Source: PALSA-911 sp963743035
GTDB taxonomy: Bacteria > Pseudomonadota > Alphaproteobacteria > Acetobacterales > Acetobacteraceae
DNA length: 64,000 nucleotides
Reading direction: 5' to 3'
Assembly: GCA_963743035.1 (NCBI GenBank)
Contig: CAVUOB010000001.1
Span: 310,001 to 374,000 of the forward strand
The notes under the pieces are model-generated. The model was not told the origin of the DNA. It searched no databases and saw only the letters and a list, made by a program, of their open reading frames with translations. The position numbers and the translations under genes are program-made. Shown here piece by piece: positions 17,542 to 25,855 of the stretch (the first letter of the stretch is position 1; each line of letters starts with the position of its first letter).

Positions 17542-17569
17542 TTGACATACGGATCGTGTTGTTTAAATG
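17542..17569 (+). promoter_or_regulatory. candidate promoter of the ssu operon
   Basis: A perfect -35 hexamer ttgaca (17542-17547) is followed after 16 bases by a weak -10 candidate, taaatg (17564-17569), about 95 bases ahead of ssuC. A short inverted repeat ccgct/agcgg (17571-17587) follows directly. No clear CysB/Cbl-like site is recognisable. The -35 is good; the -10 is poor, hence the modest confidence. Confidence 0.35.
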
Positions 17570-17664
17570 AACCGCTATCGTAGAGCGGACCTGATTTGGG
17601 CTCCGCGCCGCCAGCCTCTTTCGACCACGCCGAATTCGGCGCCATCAGCGCGTAAAGGTGACGC

Positions 17665-18546
17665 ATGTCCCAGTCGATCAGCTCCCAGGCGATCAGTTCC
17701 CAGACGATCGGTTCCCGGTCGATCAGCCTGTCCGAATCGCTTCCGTCGCTGCACTCGCCGGCGATGCGGTGGCGGCTGCCGAAACTCGGCCGGGCGCGGC
17801 GCTTCGTCTCGCCGCTGCTGCTGATCCTGGCCTGGCAGGTGGGCTCGATGCTGGGCTTCATCCCGGCGCGCACCGTCTCGGCGCCGAGCGACGTGGTGGT
17901 GAGCTTCTATCATTTGATCCTGTCCGGCGAATTGCAGCAGAACCTGCTGGTTTCGCTGGCCCGCGTCGGGGTCGGGCTGTCGATCGCCATCCTGGCCGGC
18001 ACCGTGCTGGCGCTGGTCGCCGGATTGTCGCGGCTCGGTGAGGACAGCGTGGACGCGCCGCTGCAGATGCTGCGCACCATGCCGCATCTGGCCCTGGTGC
18101 CGCTGTTCATCCTCTGGTTCGGCATCGGCGAAACGCCGAAGATCGCCCTGGTGGCGCTCGGCGGCCTGTTCCCGATCTACCTGAACCTGTTCGCGGGCAT
18201 CCGCGGCGTGGACCGCAAGCTGATCGAGGCGGCGCAGACGCTCGGCCTGTCGCGGCTGGAACTGATCCGCCACGTCATCCTGCCGGGCGCGCTGCCGTCC
18301 TTCCTGGTCGGGCTGCGCTATGCCGTGGGCCTGGGCTGGCTGAGCCTGGTGGTTGGCGAGCAGATCAACGCGGAATCCGGCATCGGCTATATGATGATGA
18401 ACGCCCGCGAGTTCCTGCGCACCGACATCATCATGGTCGGGCTGCTGGTCTACGCGTTGCTGGGCCTGTTGGCGGATCTCGGCGTCCGCTGGATCGAGCG
18501 GACCGCCCTGGTCTGGCGGCCGACCATGCTGGGAGACAAGTCATGA
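17665..18546 (+). CDS. ssuC: aliphatic sulfonate ABC transporter permease SsuC
   Basis: The inner-membrane permease of the sulfonate importer, 293 residues. About 45 N-terminal residues form a soluble head, followed by six helices; LVPLFILWFGIGETPKIALV and the EAA loop DRKLIEAAQTLGLSRLELI are typical of SsuC. The head includes a repeated pentapeptide pattern, QSISS/QAISS/QTIGS/RSISL, encoded by a 15-base tandem repeat. An internal ATG at residue 34 (MRWRLPKL) would remove it, so the repeat may not be translated. The gene overlaps ssuB as ATGA. Confidence 0.92.
   Translation: MSQSISSQAISSQTIGSRSISLSESLPSLHSPAMRWRLPKLGRARRFVSPLLLILAWQVGSMLGFIPARTVSAPSDVVVSFYHLILSGELQQNLLVSLARVGVGLSIAILAGTVLALVAGLSRLGEDSVDAPLQMLRTMPHLALVPLFILWFGIGETPKIALVALGGLFPIYLNLFAGIRGVDRKLIEAAQTLGLSRLELIRHVILPGALPSFLVGLRYAVGLGWLSLVVGEQINAESGIGYMMMNAREFLRTDIIMVGLLVYALLGLLADLGVRWIERTALVWRPTMLGDKS
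17671..17730. repeat. 15-bp tandem repeat (four units) in the 5' end of ssuC
   Basis: Units of 15 bases, cagtcgatcagctcc, caggcgatcagttcc, cagacgatcggttcc and cggtcgatcagcctg, follow each other without gaps. The period keeps the frame, so copy-number change would lengthen or shorten the SsuC head by five residues per unit without breaking the gene. The first three units are the most similar. Confidence 0.9.
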
Positions 18547-19259
18547 GCGAAGCGGTGGTGCAGATTGCCGGGCTGACCCGGCGCTTCGGCGCGAACACCG
18601 TGCTGGATCGCCTGGATCTACGCATCGGCGCCGGAGAATTCGTCGCCCTGCTGGGCCGCAGCGGCTCCGGCAAATCCACGCTGCTGCGCACGCTGGCGGG
18701 GCTGGACGCGGTGGAGGAAGGCTCCATGCAGGCGCCTTCGCGCCGCGCGGTGGTGTTTCAGGACCCGCGGCTGCTGCCGTGGAAGCGGGTCTGGCGCAAC
18801 GTCGCCCTCGGGCTCGACGATCCCGACCCGAAGGCGCGCGCCCTGGCGGCCCTGGCCGAGGTGGATCTGGCGCATCGCGTCGATGCCTGGCCGGTCACGC
18901 TGTCCGGCGGCGAGGCGCAACGGGCGGGCCTGGCGCGGGCGCTGGTGCGCGCGCCGGAACTGCTGCTGCTGGACGAGCCGTTCGCGGCACTCGATGCCCT
19001 GACCCGGCTGCGCATGCAGGACCTGGTCTCCCAGCTCTGGGCGACGCATCGCCCGGCGGTGCTGCTGGTGACGCATGACGTGGACGAGGCGGTGCTGCTG
19101 GCGGACCGCGTGCTGGTGCTGGAGCACGGCCGCATCGCCGTGGACGAGGTCGTCAACCTGCCGCGCCCGCGACGCCCGGATGCGCCGGGCTTCGTCGAAC
19201 TGCGCGGCCGGCTGCTGAACGCGCTGGGCGTGCACCCCACCCATCTTCTGGCCGCCTAG
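18543..19259 (+). CDS. ssuB: aliphatic sulfonate ABC transporter ATP-binding protein SsuB
   Basis: A 238-residue ATPase for sulfonate uptake. Walker A is GRSGSGKST (~38-46), the Q-loop VFQDPRLLPWKRVWRN, the signature LSGGEAQRAGLARAL, Walker B LLLLDEPFAALDALTRLRMQ, and switch His in VTHDVDEA. GRSGSGKST and LLDEPFxALDALTR are the usual SsuB forms. It lies between ssuC (ATGA overlap) and ssuD (23-base gap). Confidence 0.93.
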   Translation: MSEAVVQIAGLTRRFGANTVLDRLDLRIGAGEFVALLGRSGSGKSTLLRTLAGLDAVEEGSMQAPSRRAVVFQDPRLLPWKRVWRNVALGLDDPDPKARALAALAEVDLAHRVDAWPVTLSGGEAQRAGLARALVRAPELLLLDEPFAALDALTRLRMQDLVSQLWATHRPAVLLVTHDVDEAVLLADRVLVLEHGRIAVDEVVNLPRPRRPDAPGFVELRGRLLNALGVHPTHLLAA

Positions 19260-19282
19260 GCCACATCACAGGACAGAAACCC

Positions 19283-20440
19283 ATGAGCCACGTGGACAAC
19301 GCACCGGAAAACACGGCTCCGGTCGAATTCATCGGCATGATCCATCATCGCCACCAGTCGGAAATCCATCCGCCGGCCAAGGTGGTGCTGGACCACGGCT
19401 ATATCCGCGACTTCGCCCAGGCGGCGGAGGAAGGCGGCTTCGACCGGGTGCTGATCGGCTATCATTCCGACGCGCCGGACGGCTTCATGGTCGCGGCCGC
19501 GGCGGCGGCGCATACCACGCGGCTCGGCTTCCTGGTGGCGCACCGTCCCGGCTTCGTCTCGCCCACGGTGGCGGCGCGTAAATTCGCCTCGCTGGACCAG
19601 ATCACCGCCGGGCGCGCGGCCATGCACGTGATCTCCGGCGGCGACGATGCGGACCAGCGCCGCGACGGCGACTACCTGAACAAGGAAGACCGCTACGCGC
19701 GCACCGACGAATATGTCGGCATCCTCAAGCGCGTCTGGACCGAGCCCGGGCCGGTCAGCCATGCAGGCCGCTTCTACAAGTTCGAGGACGCCTCCACCGC
19801 GGTGCGCTGCGTGCAGTCGCCGCGCATACCCATCTATTTCGGCGGCGCGTCCGATGCCGCGGTAGCGGTGGCCGGCAAGCACGCGGACGTGTTTGCGCTA
19901 TGGGGCGAAACCCACGCCCAGGTGCGCGAGATCGTCGCCCGCGTGCGCGCGGAGGCAGCGAAGCATGGCCGCCAGGTCCGCTTCAGCCTGTCCTTCCGCC
20001 CGATCCTGGCGGAGACCGAGGAAGCCGCCTGGCAGCGGGCGGAAGAGATCAAGCAGGCCATCCTGCGCCTGCGCGGCCAGGTCGCGGCCAACACCGCGCT
20101 CGGTCCGAAGCTGGTCGATCCGCCGAACGAGGGCTCGCGCCGTCTGCTGGCCGCCGCAGCGCAGGGGGAGCGGCTGGACAAGCGGCTCTGGACCGGGGCG
20201 GCGCTGGCCACCGGCGCGCGGGGCAACATCACCGCCCTGGTCGGCACGCCCGAGCAGGTGGCGGAGGCGTTCCTGGACTACTACGACCTCGGCGTGACCA
20301 CCTTCCTGATCCGCGGCTTCGATCCGCTGGACGACGTCATCGACTACGGCCGCAACCTGCTGCCGGCGACCAGGCGGCTGATCGCCGAGCGCGCCGCCGC
20401 CCGGTCGCAGTCGCGCCCGCATCTGGCAGCGGCGGAGTGA
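19283..20440 (+). CDS. ssuD: FMNH2-dependent alkanesulfonate monooxygenase SsuD
   Basis: A 385-residue luciferase-like monooxygenase that splits the C-S bond of alkanesulfonates to aldehyde and sulfite, using FMNH2 from a partner reductase. Family marks are the N-terminal FIGMIHHRHQSE, LGFLVAHRPGFVSPTVAARK, HVISGGDDADQRRDGD (which fits the SsuD HxxxG(D/S) region) and the YFGGASDAA phosphate-binding loop. No NAD(P)H:FMN reductase (SsuE) gene is in the operon, so reduced flavin must come from elsewhere. The stop overlaps the ssuA start. Confidence 0.92.
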   Translation: MSHVDNAPENTAPVEFIGMIHHRHQSEIHPPAKVVLDHGYIRDFAQAAEEGGFDRVLIGYHSDAPDGFMVAAAAAAHTTRLGFLVAHRPGFVSPTVAARKFASLDQITAGRAAMHVISGGDDADQRRDGDYLNKEDRYARTDEYVGILKRVWTEPGPVSHAGRFYKFEDASTAVRCVQSPRIPIYFGGASDAAVAVAGKHADVFALWGETHAQVREIVARVRAEAAKHGRQVRFSLSFRPILAETEEAAWQRAEEIKQAILRLRGQVAANTALGPKLVDPPNEGSRRLLAAAAQGERLDKRLWTGAALATGARGNITALVGTPEQVAEAFLDYYDLGVTTFLIRGFDPLDDVIDYGRNLLPATRRLIAERAAARSQSRPHLAAAE

Positions 20441-21429
20441 TGCCGACACGCCGTAACCTGCTGGCCGGCGGGGCCGCCCTCGCGGCCGCGTCGCTGCTCG
20501 CTGCGCCGCGCGCCCGGGCGGCCGACACCGTGCTGCGCATGGGCGACCAGCGCGGCAATGTCCGCGCCGTGATGGAAGCGGCGGGCGTGCTGGAAAACCT
20601 GCCCTACCAGCTCGTCTGGAGCGAGTTTCCCGCTGCCGCCCCGCTGATCGAGGCGGTGAACGCCGGCGCCATCGATGGCGGCAATGTCGGCGATGCGCCG
20701 TTCACCTTCGGCTTCGCCGCCGGCGTGCCGATGAAGGTGATCGCCGGCGGCCGATCCTCCCAGCAGGGCACCGCGATCCTGGTCCGCGGCGACAGCCCGA
20801 TCCGCACGCTGGCCGATCTGCAGGGCAAGAAGATCGCCACCGGACGCGGCTCGATCGGGCATTTCCTGATCCTCGCTGCCCTGCGCAAGGCCGGGCTGGC
20901 GAATGATTTCGCCAAAATCGTCTTCCTGCTGCCGGCCGATGCCAAGGCAGCGCTGGCGGCCGGATCGATTGACGCCTGGTCCACCTGGGAGCCGTACACC
21001 TCGCAGATCGAGGTGCTCGAGGGCGGCCGGCAGGTGCTGAACGGGGAGGGGCTGACGCCGGGCCTGGGCTATCAGCTCGCGTCCACCGCGGCGATCACCG
21101 AAAAGCGCGCGGCGCTGGAGGATTTCGTCACCCGCCTCGTCATCGCCAGGCGCTGGGCCGACGCCAATCCGGACCGCTATGCCGAATTCTGGGCCAAGCT
21201 GATGGGCTTTCCGGTGGCGGTGCCGAAGAACTGGTTCCACCGCACCACCGTGACCTTCGCGCCGGCGGATGCGGCGATGTTTCGCGACGAGCAGAGGGTG
21301 ATCGACCTCTATGCCGATAGCGGCCTGCTGGCGAAGCGCTTCGATGCGGCCACGGCCTTCGATCCGAGCTTCAACGCCGCGGTCGAGAAGGGCAACGCCC
21401 GACCATGGGCGCGGGGTAGGGCGCCGTAG
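20440..21429 (+). CDS. ssuA: aliphatic sulfonate ABC transporter substrate-binding protein SsuA
   Basis: The periplasmic sulfonate-binding protein, 329 residues, with a twin-arginine-like leader (PTRRNLLAGGAALAAASLLA, cleavage near ARA-AD). The SsuA pattern is clear: VNAGAIDGGNVGDAPFTFGF, the LADLQGKKIATGRGS domain and SIDAWSTWEPYTSQIE. It starts at ATG 20440, sharing the base A with the ssuD stop (TGATG). The order CBDA, with the binding protein last, differs from the E. coli ssuEADCB order. A strong stem-loop follows 29 bases after the stop. Confidence 0.92.
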   Translation: MPTRRNLLAGGAALAAASLLAAPRARAADTVLRMGDQRGNVRAVMEAAGVLENLPYQLVWSEFPAAAPLIEAVNAGAIDGGNVGDAPFTFGFAAGVPMKVIAGGRSSQQGTAILVRGDSPIRTLADLQGKKIATGRGSIGHFLILAALRKAGLANDFAKIVFLLPADAKAALAAGSIDAWSTWEPYTSQIEVLEGGRQVLNGEGLTPGLGYQLASTAAITEKRAALEDFVTRLVIARRWADANPDRYAEFWAKLMGFPVAVPKNWFHRTTVTFAPADAAMFRDEQRVIDLYADSGLLAKRFDAATAFDPSFNAAVEKGNARPWARGRAP

Positions 21430-21457
21430 GCGCGGGGGTAGCGCAGGGTAACGAAAA

Positions 21458-21483
21458 CGGGCGGCATCGAAAGATGCCGCCCG
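21458..21483 (+). terminator. stem-loop terminator after the ssu operon
   Basis: A perfect 11-bp stem, cgggcggcatc / gatgccgcccg, closed by a gaaa tetraloop, 28 bases after the ssuA stop. The following atcttctgttg is only moderately T-rich. Position and perfect pairing support termination of ssuCBDA. Confidence 0.75.
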
Positions 21484-21517
21484 ATCTTCTGTTGCCGTTG
21501 CCGAAACGCGAAGCGTT

Positions 21518-21565
21518 AGAGCTGCTTCAGTCAGATCGGAATCGGTCTGACTGATAAAACTGCTC
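21518..21565. repeat. imperfect inverted repeat (intergenic stem-loop)
   Basis: The arms tcagtcagatc (21527-21537) and ggtctgactga (21544-21554) pair over 11 positions with one G-T, and outer agagc/gctc bases extend the stem. It stands between the ssu terminator and another palindrome at 21579, making three stem-loops in about 180 bases. A REP-type element is likely; no gene is inside. Confidence 0.65.
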
Positions 21566-21578
21566 GATAAAACAAAGT

Positions 21579-21633
21579 CTAGAGCGATTTCACGTCCGCT
21601 ATTTTGCGGACATTCTGAGTGAAAACGCTCTAG
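21579..21633 (-). terminator. long palindrome overlapping the PEP-CTERM stop codon, terminator/REP-like
   Basis: An inverted repeat with outer arms ctagagcg / cgctctag, then tttcac / gtgaaa, and an inner gtccgc / gcggac stem around tattt. The right outer arm contains the TAG stop of the minus-strand PEP-CTERM gene. On that strand the palindrome is followed by actttgtttt, so it can act as its terminator. A second element with the same placement over a TAG stop is at 53211-53263. Confidence 0.7.
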
Positions 21634-22241
21634 GTCCGCCGGCGTACCAGGCCAAGGCCCAGCAGGCCGACGCCGAGGAGCGCGATCGTGGCGGGCTCGG
21701 GGACCTCGGCGATGAAGTTGAAGTCGCCGTTGCCGACGACGCCCAGGAACAGCCCGGTGATCGAGTTGACGCCCGCATGCAGCAGGAATGTGCCCGAGCT
21801 GTAATCGGCATTCGACAGCGCGCAGGCGATGTCCTCGCCGCAGGCGGAAGTGGCGAAGGGAACCGGGTTGGACGTGATGCCGGTGTTCTCGCCGGGCTGC
21901 CCACCCAGGAGGCCGGTCGTCGGCGTCATCGGCACGCCGTTGTCGAACAGCTGGAACTGGTCACCCGAGGTTTCCACGTCCGTGACGGTGAGAAATCCGT
22001 CATGGGTCAGCGTGATCACCCAGGGGGCGCCCGGCGCCGCGATGGCGTCGGCGAAACCGCCGGGCAGGACCGGGCCATGGACGCTGGTCGTGAATCCGGG
22101 GCCGAACAATGCGGTATCGAGGGTGGTAAAGCCACCCGTGTACCACTGGTTCAGCACGATATTGTCCGCATGCGCGGGGGCCGCGGCAAAACCGAGCACC
22201 GCTGCGACTGCGCCGGCGAGGAGGATACTTTTCGCACTCAT
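21630..22241 (-). CDS. PEP-CTERM sorting-domain protein
   Basis: A 203-residue exported protein with a signal peptide (SILLAGAVAAVLGFAAAPAHA) and a C-terminal PEP-CTERM signal, VPEPATIALLGVGLLGLGLV followed by RRRT. The mature part contains NQWYTGGFTTLDTALFGPGF, a tract with DVETSGDQFQLFDNG, and one Cys pair (CGEDIACALS). It resembles small, uncharacterised PEP-CTERM proteins. It faces the ssu operon tail-to-tail; its stop codon lies inside a palindrome. Confidence 0.88.
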   Translation of the reverse strand: MSAKSILLAGAVAAVLGFAAAPAHADNIVLNQWYTGGFTTLDTALFGPGFTTSVHGPVLPGGFADAIAAPGAPWVITLTHDGFLTVTDVETSGDQFQLFDNGVPMTPTTGLLGGQPGENTGITSNPVPFATSACGEDIACALSNADYSSGTFLLHAGVNSITGLFLGVVGNGDFNFIAEVPEPATIALLGVGLLGLGLVRRRT

Positions 22242-22639
22242 GCTTCGTTTCCTTCTGGATCTGGACGCAAAGTCAGGATGAATTAACTAACAGTTAATGC
22301 CATATCGGAACGTGAAACAGAATGCAATAGTTTGGAAATAGATTACATCACGAAATCGTGAGCACAGGGTAACGAGACCGGGATTCCTGCAAGGAAAGAC
22401 AGGGATTCATCGTGATTGCCAAACACGAACGATACCAGGTAGTGCCTCGGAACGATCCGTGATGGCCGTATTCCCAAACCCACAACGAACGGGAGTCCCG
22501 GTCATGACGGACACGCCGAAACGGACGCTATCCGCCCCCTCACGCCGGCGGGGGATTACCGACAGCCAGTCACCGCCGCGGCGCGCCCTGGCGGAGCGAA
22601 TTGCGCGAGCTGCTCACGGATGACGAACAGGCAGCCCTG
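22242..22639. other. 398-base gene-free stretch with promoter-like AT-rich DNA
   Basis: This separates the starts of the minus-strand PEP-CTERM gene and the end of tag. The first ~100 bases are AT-rich and contain a perfect inverted repeat attaact/agttaat with a three-base loop (22282-22298), and a second, tcacga/tcgtga (about 22346-22360). Either could be an operator for the PEP-CTERM gene. A 39-codon frame at 22504-22623 has no family resemblance. I see no RNA gene here. Confidence 0.6.
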
Positions 22640-23239
22640 TCACGCGGACCCGGCCCCATGGCGGAAGCAATCCACCGCGTGATCGTTCACCATCCCCGTC
22701 GCCTGCATGAACGCGTAGCAGATCGTGCTGCCGACGAAGCTCATGCCGCGCTTCTTCAGGTCGCGCGACATCCGCTCGGAGATCTCCGTCTGCGCCGGCA
22801 CCTCGGCGCGCGAACGCCATGTGTTGCGGATCGGCGCACCGCCGACGAAGGACCAGAGATGCGCATCCAGGCTGCCCATTTCCTCCATGATCCGCAGCGC
22901 CGCCCGGGCGTTCCTGCGCACGGAATAGATCTTCAGCCGGTTGCGGATCAGGCCGGAGCCGGTGAGCAGATCCTCCAGTTCGCCGTCCTGCATCGCCGCC
23001 ACGCGCTCGATGTCGAAGCCATGATAGGCGTCCCGGTACAGCGCCCGGCGGGCCAGCACATTGCGCCAGCTCAGGCCGGCCTGGGCGCCTTCCAGCGTCA
23101 GCATTTCGAACAGCGTGGCATCGCCGTGATGCGGCACGCCCCATTCGGCATCGTGATAGGCGCGCTCGGCCTCGCTGCCCTCGGCCCAGACGCAGCGGAT
23201 GCGACCGTCCACAGGACTTTGGGCAGACAAATTGGTCAT
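22640..23239 (-). CDS. tag: DNA-3-methyladenine glycosylase I
   Basis: A 199-residue base-excision glycosylase that removes 3-methyladenine from alkylated DNA. Tag hallmarks are RCVWAEG near residue 15, YHDAEWGVP near 28, the AQAGLSWRNVL catalytic region around 52-62, and GLIRNRLKI. Tag's structural zinc is held by Cys and His at both ends; the matching C-terminal pair is in NDHAVDC. It overlaps the upstream EEP nuclease as ATGA, pairing two DNA-repair-type genes at the end of the long minus-strand run. Confidence 0.94.
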   Translation of the reverse strand: MTNLSAQSPVDGRIRCVWAEGSEAERAYHDAEWGVPHHGDATLFEMLTLEGAQAGLSWRNVLARRALYRDAYHGFDIERVAAMQDGELEDLLTGSGLIRNRLKIYSVRRNARAALRIMEEMGSLDAHLWSFVGGAPIRNTWRSRAEVPAQTEISERMSRDLKKRGMSFVGSTICYAFMQATGMVNDHAVDCFRHGAGSA

Positions 23240-23934
23240 GGCGCGAAATCCAGGATCAGCGGCGAATGGTCGGACAATCCGGCCTCCCGTTCGCGGTGGG
23301 AATAGCGGATCTCGCCGGCGCGGCGCGCCGCGCGGCGGCTGAAGAAGGCGTGGTCGATGCGAAACCCGTTGCCGCGATGGCTGTACCAGGAATACTCCCG
23401 CCCGTCCGGGAAGCGCTTCCGCCAGAGATCGGCAAACCCGATCGCCTCGATCTTGTCGAGGTAATGCGCGGTGACATCGATGGCGCCAGGCTCATCGACG
23501 AACGGGCGGCAGGTGTTGAAGTCGCCCACCACCAGCGCCGCGGCGCTGGCGCGGTCGGGCAGGGTGGCGATCAGCCGGTCCCAGTACGGCTCCTTGGCGC
23601 GCAGGTTCGGCATGTAGACGCCGGTCAGCCGGAAGCCGGGAAACACGGCATCGACGATCTTGTACGGCTCGGGCAACGCGGCATCCACCACGCCGCGATC
23701 GCGAAACCGCAGCCGGGACGCGATCAGCACGCCGTTGCGGCCCGGCGGCGGTTCGGCCCGGGTCGCATGCGCGTAGCCGATGCCCGCCAGCGCGGCGCGC
23801 AGCCGCGCGCCCGCATCGCCGCCGCGATGCTCGGAGATCACCAGCACATCCGGATCCTGCGCCTGGATCGCCGCGGCGATGCCCGCCAGGCGCGAGCCGC
23901 CGCCCTGGCGAATGTTCCACGCCAGCAGCCGCAT
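23236..23934 (-). CDS. endonuclease/exonuclease/phosphatase-family protein
   Basis: A 232-residue EEP-fold hydrolase, related to exodeoxyribonuclease III but smaller. It has the metal-binding LAWNIRQGGG at the N-terminus, ISEHRGGD (Glu), GVYMPNL, the catalytic VVGDFNTCRP, YSWYSHRGNGFRIDHAF and the terminal SDHSPLILDF. All catalytic positions are present. The coupling to tag suggests a DNA repair role, perhaps at abasic sites, though EEP proteins also act on phosphodiesters in general. Confidence 0.85.
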   Translation of the reverse strand: MRLLAWNIRQGGGSRLAGIAAAIQAQDPDVLVISEHRGGDAGARLRAALAGIGYAHATRAEPPPGRNGVLIASRLRFRDRGVVDAALPEPYKIVDAVFPGFRLTGVYMPNLRAKEPYWDRLIATLPDRASAAALVVGDFNTCRPFVDEPGAIDVTAHYLDKIEAIGFADLWRKRFPDGREYSWYSHRGNGFRIDHAFFSRRAARRAGEIRYSHREREAGLSDHSPLILDFAP

Positions 23935-23940
23935 CGTGCT

Positions 23941-25113
23941 TCAATCAGCGGCGCCGCGCTTCAGCTTGCGCTCCACCACGCCGGCGAACAGCGCGGAGCC
24001 GAACGGCGTCGCCTCGTCGTTGAAATTGTAATGCTGGTTGTGCAACGCCGCGCTCTCGCCGTTGCCGAGATTGATGTAGGCGCCGGGCACCTGCTCCATC
24101 ATGAAGGCGAAATCCTCCGAACCCATGCCCGCCGGCTTGTTGCGGTCGAGATTGTTCTCCCCGACCAGCTCCGCCGCGACATCGCCGAAGATCCGCGTCT
24201 CCTCGGCGTCGTTCACCAGCGGCGCGAAGATCTTGCGGAAATCGACAGTCGCGACCGCGCCAAAACCGGCGGCGACGCCCTCGGCGACGCGCGCCATGTT
24301 GGCTTCGATCAGCTCCATCGTCTCGGTGCGGAAGGTGCGCGCGGTGCCGGAGATCGTGGCGTATTGCGGAATGACGTTGTAGGCGTCCCCGCCCATCACC
24401 TTGGTAACGCTCAGCACCGCGGTATCGGACGGGCGGACATTGCGCGCGACGATGGATTGCAGCGCGGTGGCGATGTGGCAGGCGGCCAGCACGGGGTCGA
24501 TGCTTTCCTCGGGGCGCGCGCCATGCGCGCCCTTGCCGCGCACGGAGATGTCGAAGAAAGCGCCGCCGGCCATCTGCGGCCCCGGCGCGATGGCGAACTT
24601 GCCGAGAGGCATGTTGGGGCGGTTGTGGATGGCGTAGATGGCATTGCACGGGAAGCGCTCGAACAGCCCGTCGGCCAGCATCGCCAGCGCGCCGCCGGCA
24701 CCTTCCTCGCCGGGTTGGAAGATGAAGTTCACGGTGCCGTTGAAATTGCGGGTCTCCGCCAGGTAGCGCGCCGCGCCCAGCAGCATCGTGGTGTGCCCGT
24801 CATGGCCGCAGGCATGCATCTTGCCGGGGTTGCGGCTGGCATAGGCGATGTCGTTCGCCTCGGCCATCGCCAGCGCGTCCATGTCCGCCCGCAGGCCGAC
24901 CGCCTGGTCCCCGTTGCCGGCCCTGAGCACGCCGACCACGCCGGTGCCGCCGACGCCGCGATGCACCTCGATCCCCCATTCCTCCAGCTTGCGCGCGACC
25001 AGATCGGCGGTGCGGTGCTCCTCCATGCCCAGTTCGGGATGGGCGTGGATGTCTTGGCGGATCTCGGTCAGCTCGCCGTGAAAGGCGCGGATACGGTCGA
25101 GGGGAGAGGTCAT
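23941..25113 (-). CDS. M20D-family amidohydrolase (hippurate hydrolase-like)
   Basis: A 390-residue metallo-amidohydrolase of the HipO / IAA-amino-acid hydrolase group, which removes an acyl or aroyl group from N-acyl amino acids. The metal ligands are visible: HACGHDGH near residue 103-110, PGEEG near 140, IHNRP near 165 and HNQHYNFND near 365; GSEDFAFM also fits. It lies six bases upstream of the EEP nuclease. A broken M20 peptidase and a Liv-type importer are upstream on the same strand, suggesting uptake and hydrolysis of an amino-acid conjugate. Confidence 0.9.
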   Translation of the reverse strand: MTSPLDRIRAFHGELTEIRQDIHAHPELGMEEHRTADLVARKLEEWGIEVHRGVGGTGVVGVLRAGNGDQAVGLRADMDALAMAEANDIAYASRNPGKMHACGHDGHTTMLLGAARYLAETRNFNGTVNFIFQPGEEGAGGALAMLADGLFERFPCNAIYAIHNRPNMPLGKFAIAPGPQMAGGAFFDISVRGKGAHGARPEESIDPVLAACHIATALQSIVARNVRPSDTAVLSVTKVMGGDAYNVIPQYATISGTARTFRTETMELIEANMARVAEGVAAGFGAVATVDFRKIFAPLVNDAEETRIFGDVAAELVGENNLDRNKPAGMGSEDFAFMMEQVPGAYINLGNGESAALHNQHYNFNDEATPFGSALFAGVVERKLKRGAAD

Positions 25114-25144
25114 GGACGGCTCCGGAATGCGAGGGGGAGGGGGG

Positions 25145-25855
25145 CTACATCAGCCCGGCGGCGATGTTGACGGTCAACGCCAGGATGATGGTGTTGAACA
25201 GGAAGCCGAGCAGCCCGTGCAACGTGGCCAGGCGGCGCAGCTTGTGCGAGGTGATCTGCACGTCCGAGACCTGGAACGTCATGCCCAGCACCAGCGCGAA
25301 ATAGAGGAAGTCGAAATAGTCCGGCATGTCGTCGCCGGGAAACTGCAGCCCGCCATCCACCTCCGCGCTGCCCAGATCCTTCGAGTAGTATTCATGCGCG
25401 TAGCGCAGCGCGAAACTGGTATGGGTCGCCAGCCAGGACAGGAACAGCGTGGTGGCGACAAGCCCGATATGCAGCACCTTGTCGGCCTCCGGCAGATCCT
25501 TGCTGCCGGTGAATTCGCCGAAGATGGCGACGAAGCTGAACAGCACCGCGGCGACCGTCAGGGAGAAGATGGTCCATTCGCCTTCCTGCTGGCGTTCCGC
25601 ATGCGCGGCCATGTCCTCGGGTTCTTCCGTCAGCGCCAGCTGCAGGCTCAGCGCGACGTAGACGAAGGTGCCGACATTCCACACCAGCAGCGTATGCGTG
25701 GTGGAAGAGATGCCGGCCGGCAGCAGGAAATGCGCCGCAATGGCGCAGGCCAGGCTGATCAGCAGCCGCGGCCGGGCGGCGATGGCCATGTGCACCCGGC
25801 GGAACGGGTGCGGCCGCTTCTTCGCGATGGCCGGTGGGGACGGCGGCTGGCTCAA
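25145..25855 (-). CDS. DUF1345 membrane protein
   Basis: A membrane protein of the DUF1345 family, of unknown function. It shows four to five helices, the stretch EEPEDMAAHAERQQEGEWTI between helices two and three, and the conserved PDYFDFLYFALVLGMTFQVS followed by DVQ near the C-terminus. The start is uncertain. TTG 25855 (LSQPPSPPAIAKK, 236 residues) overlaps the stop of the M20 gene as TTGA and has cgagg upstream. ATG 25789 would give 214 residues but has no ribosome-binding sequence. I use the former. Confidence 0.8.
   Translation of the reverse strand: MSQPPSPPAIAKKRPHPFRRVHMAIAARPRLLISLACAIAAHFLLPAGISSTTHTLLVWNVGTFVYVALSLQLALTEEPEDMAAHAERQQEGEWTIFSLTVAAVLFSFVAIFGEFTGSKDLPEADKVLHIGLVATTLFLSWLATHTSFALRYAHEYYSKDLGSAEVDGGLQFPGDDMPDYFDFLYFALVLGMTFQVSDVQITSHKLRRLATLHGLLGFLFNTIILALTVNIAAGLM

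Noticed and set aside
22504..22623. A 39-codon frame starting MTDTPKRTLSAPS
   Set aside because: It is preceded by gggagtcccgg, not a convincing ribosome-binding site, it has no family resemblance, and it nearly abuts tag on the other strand.
23266..25170. A 634-codon open frame on the + strand
   Set aside because: It lies antisense to the EEP nuclease and the hippurate-hydrolase-like gene, both with complete active-site motifs.
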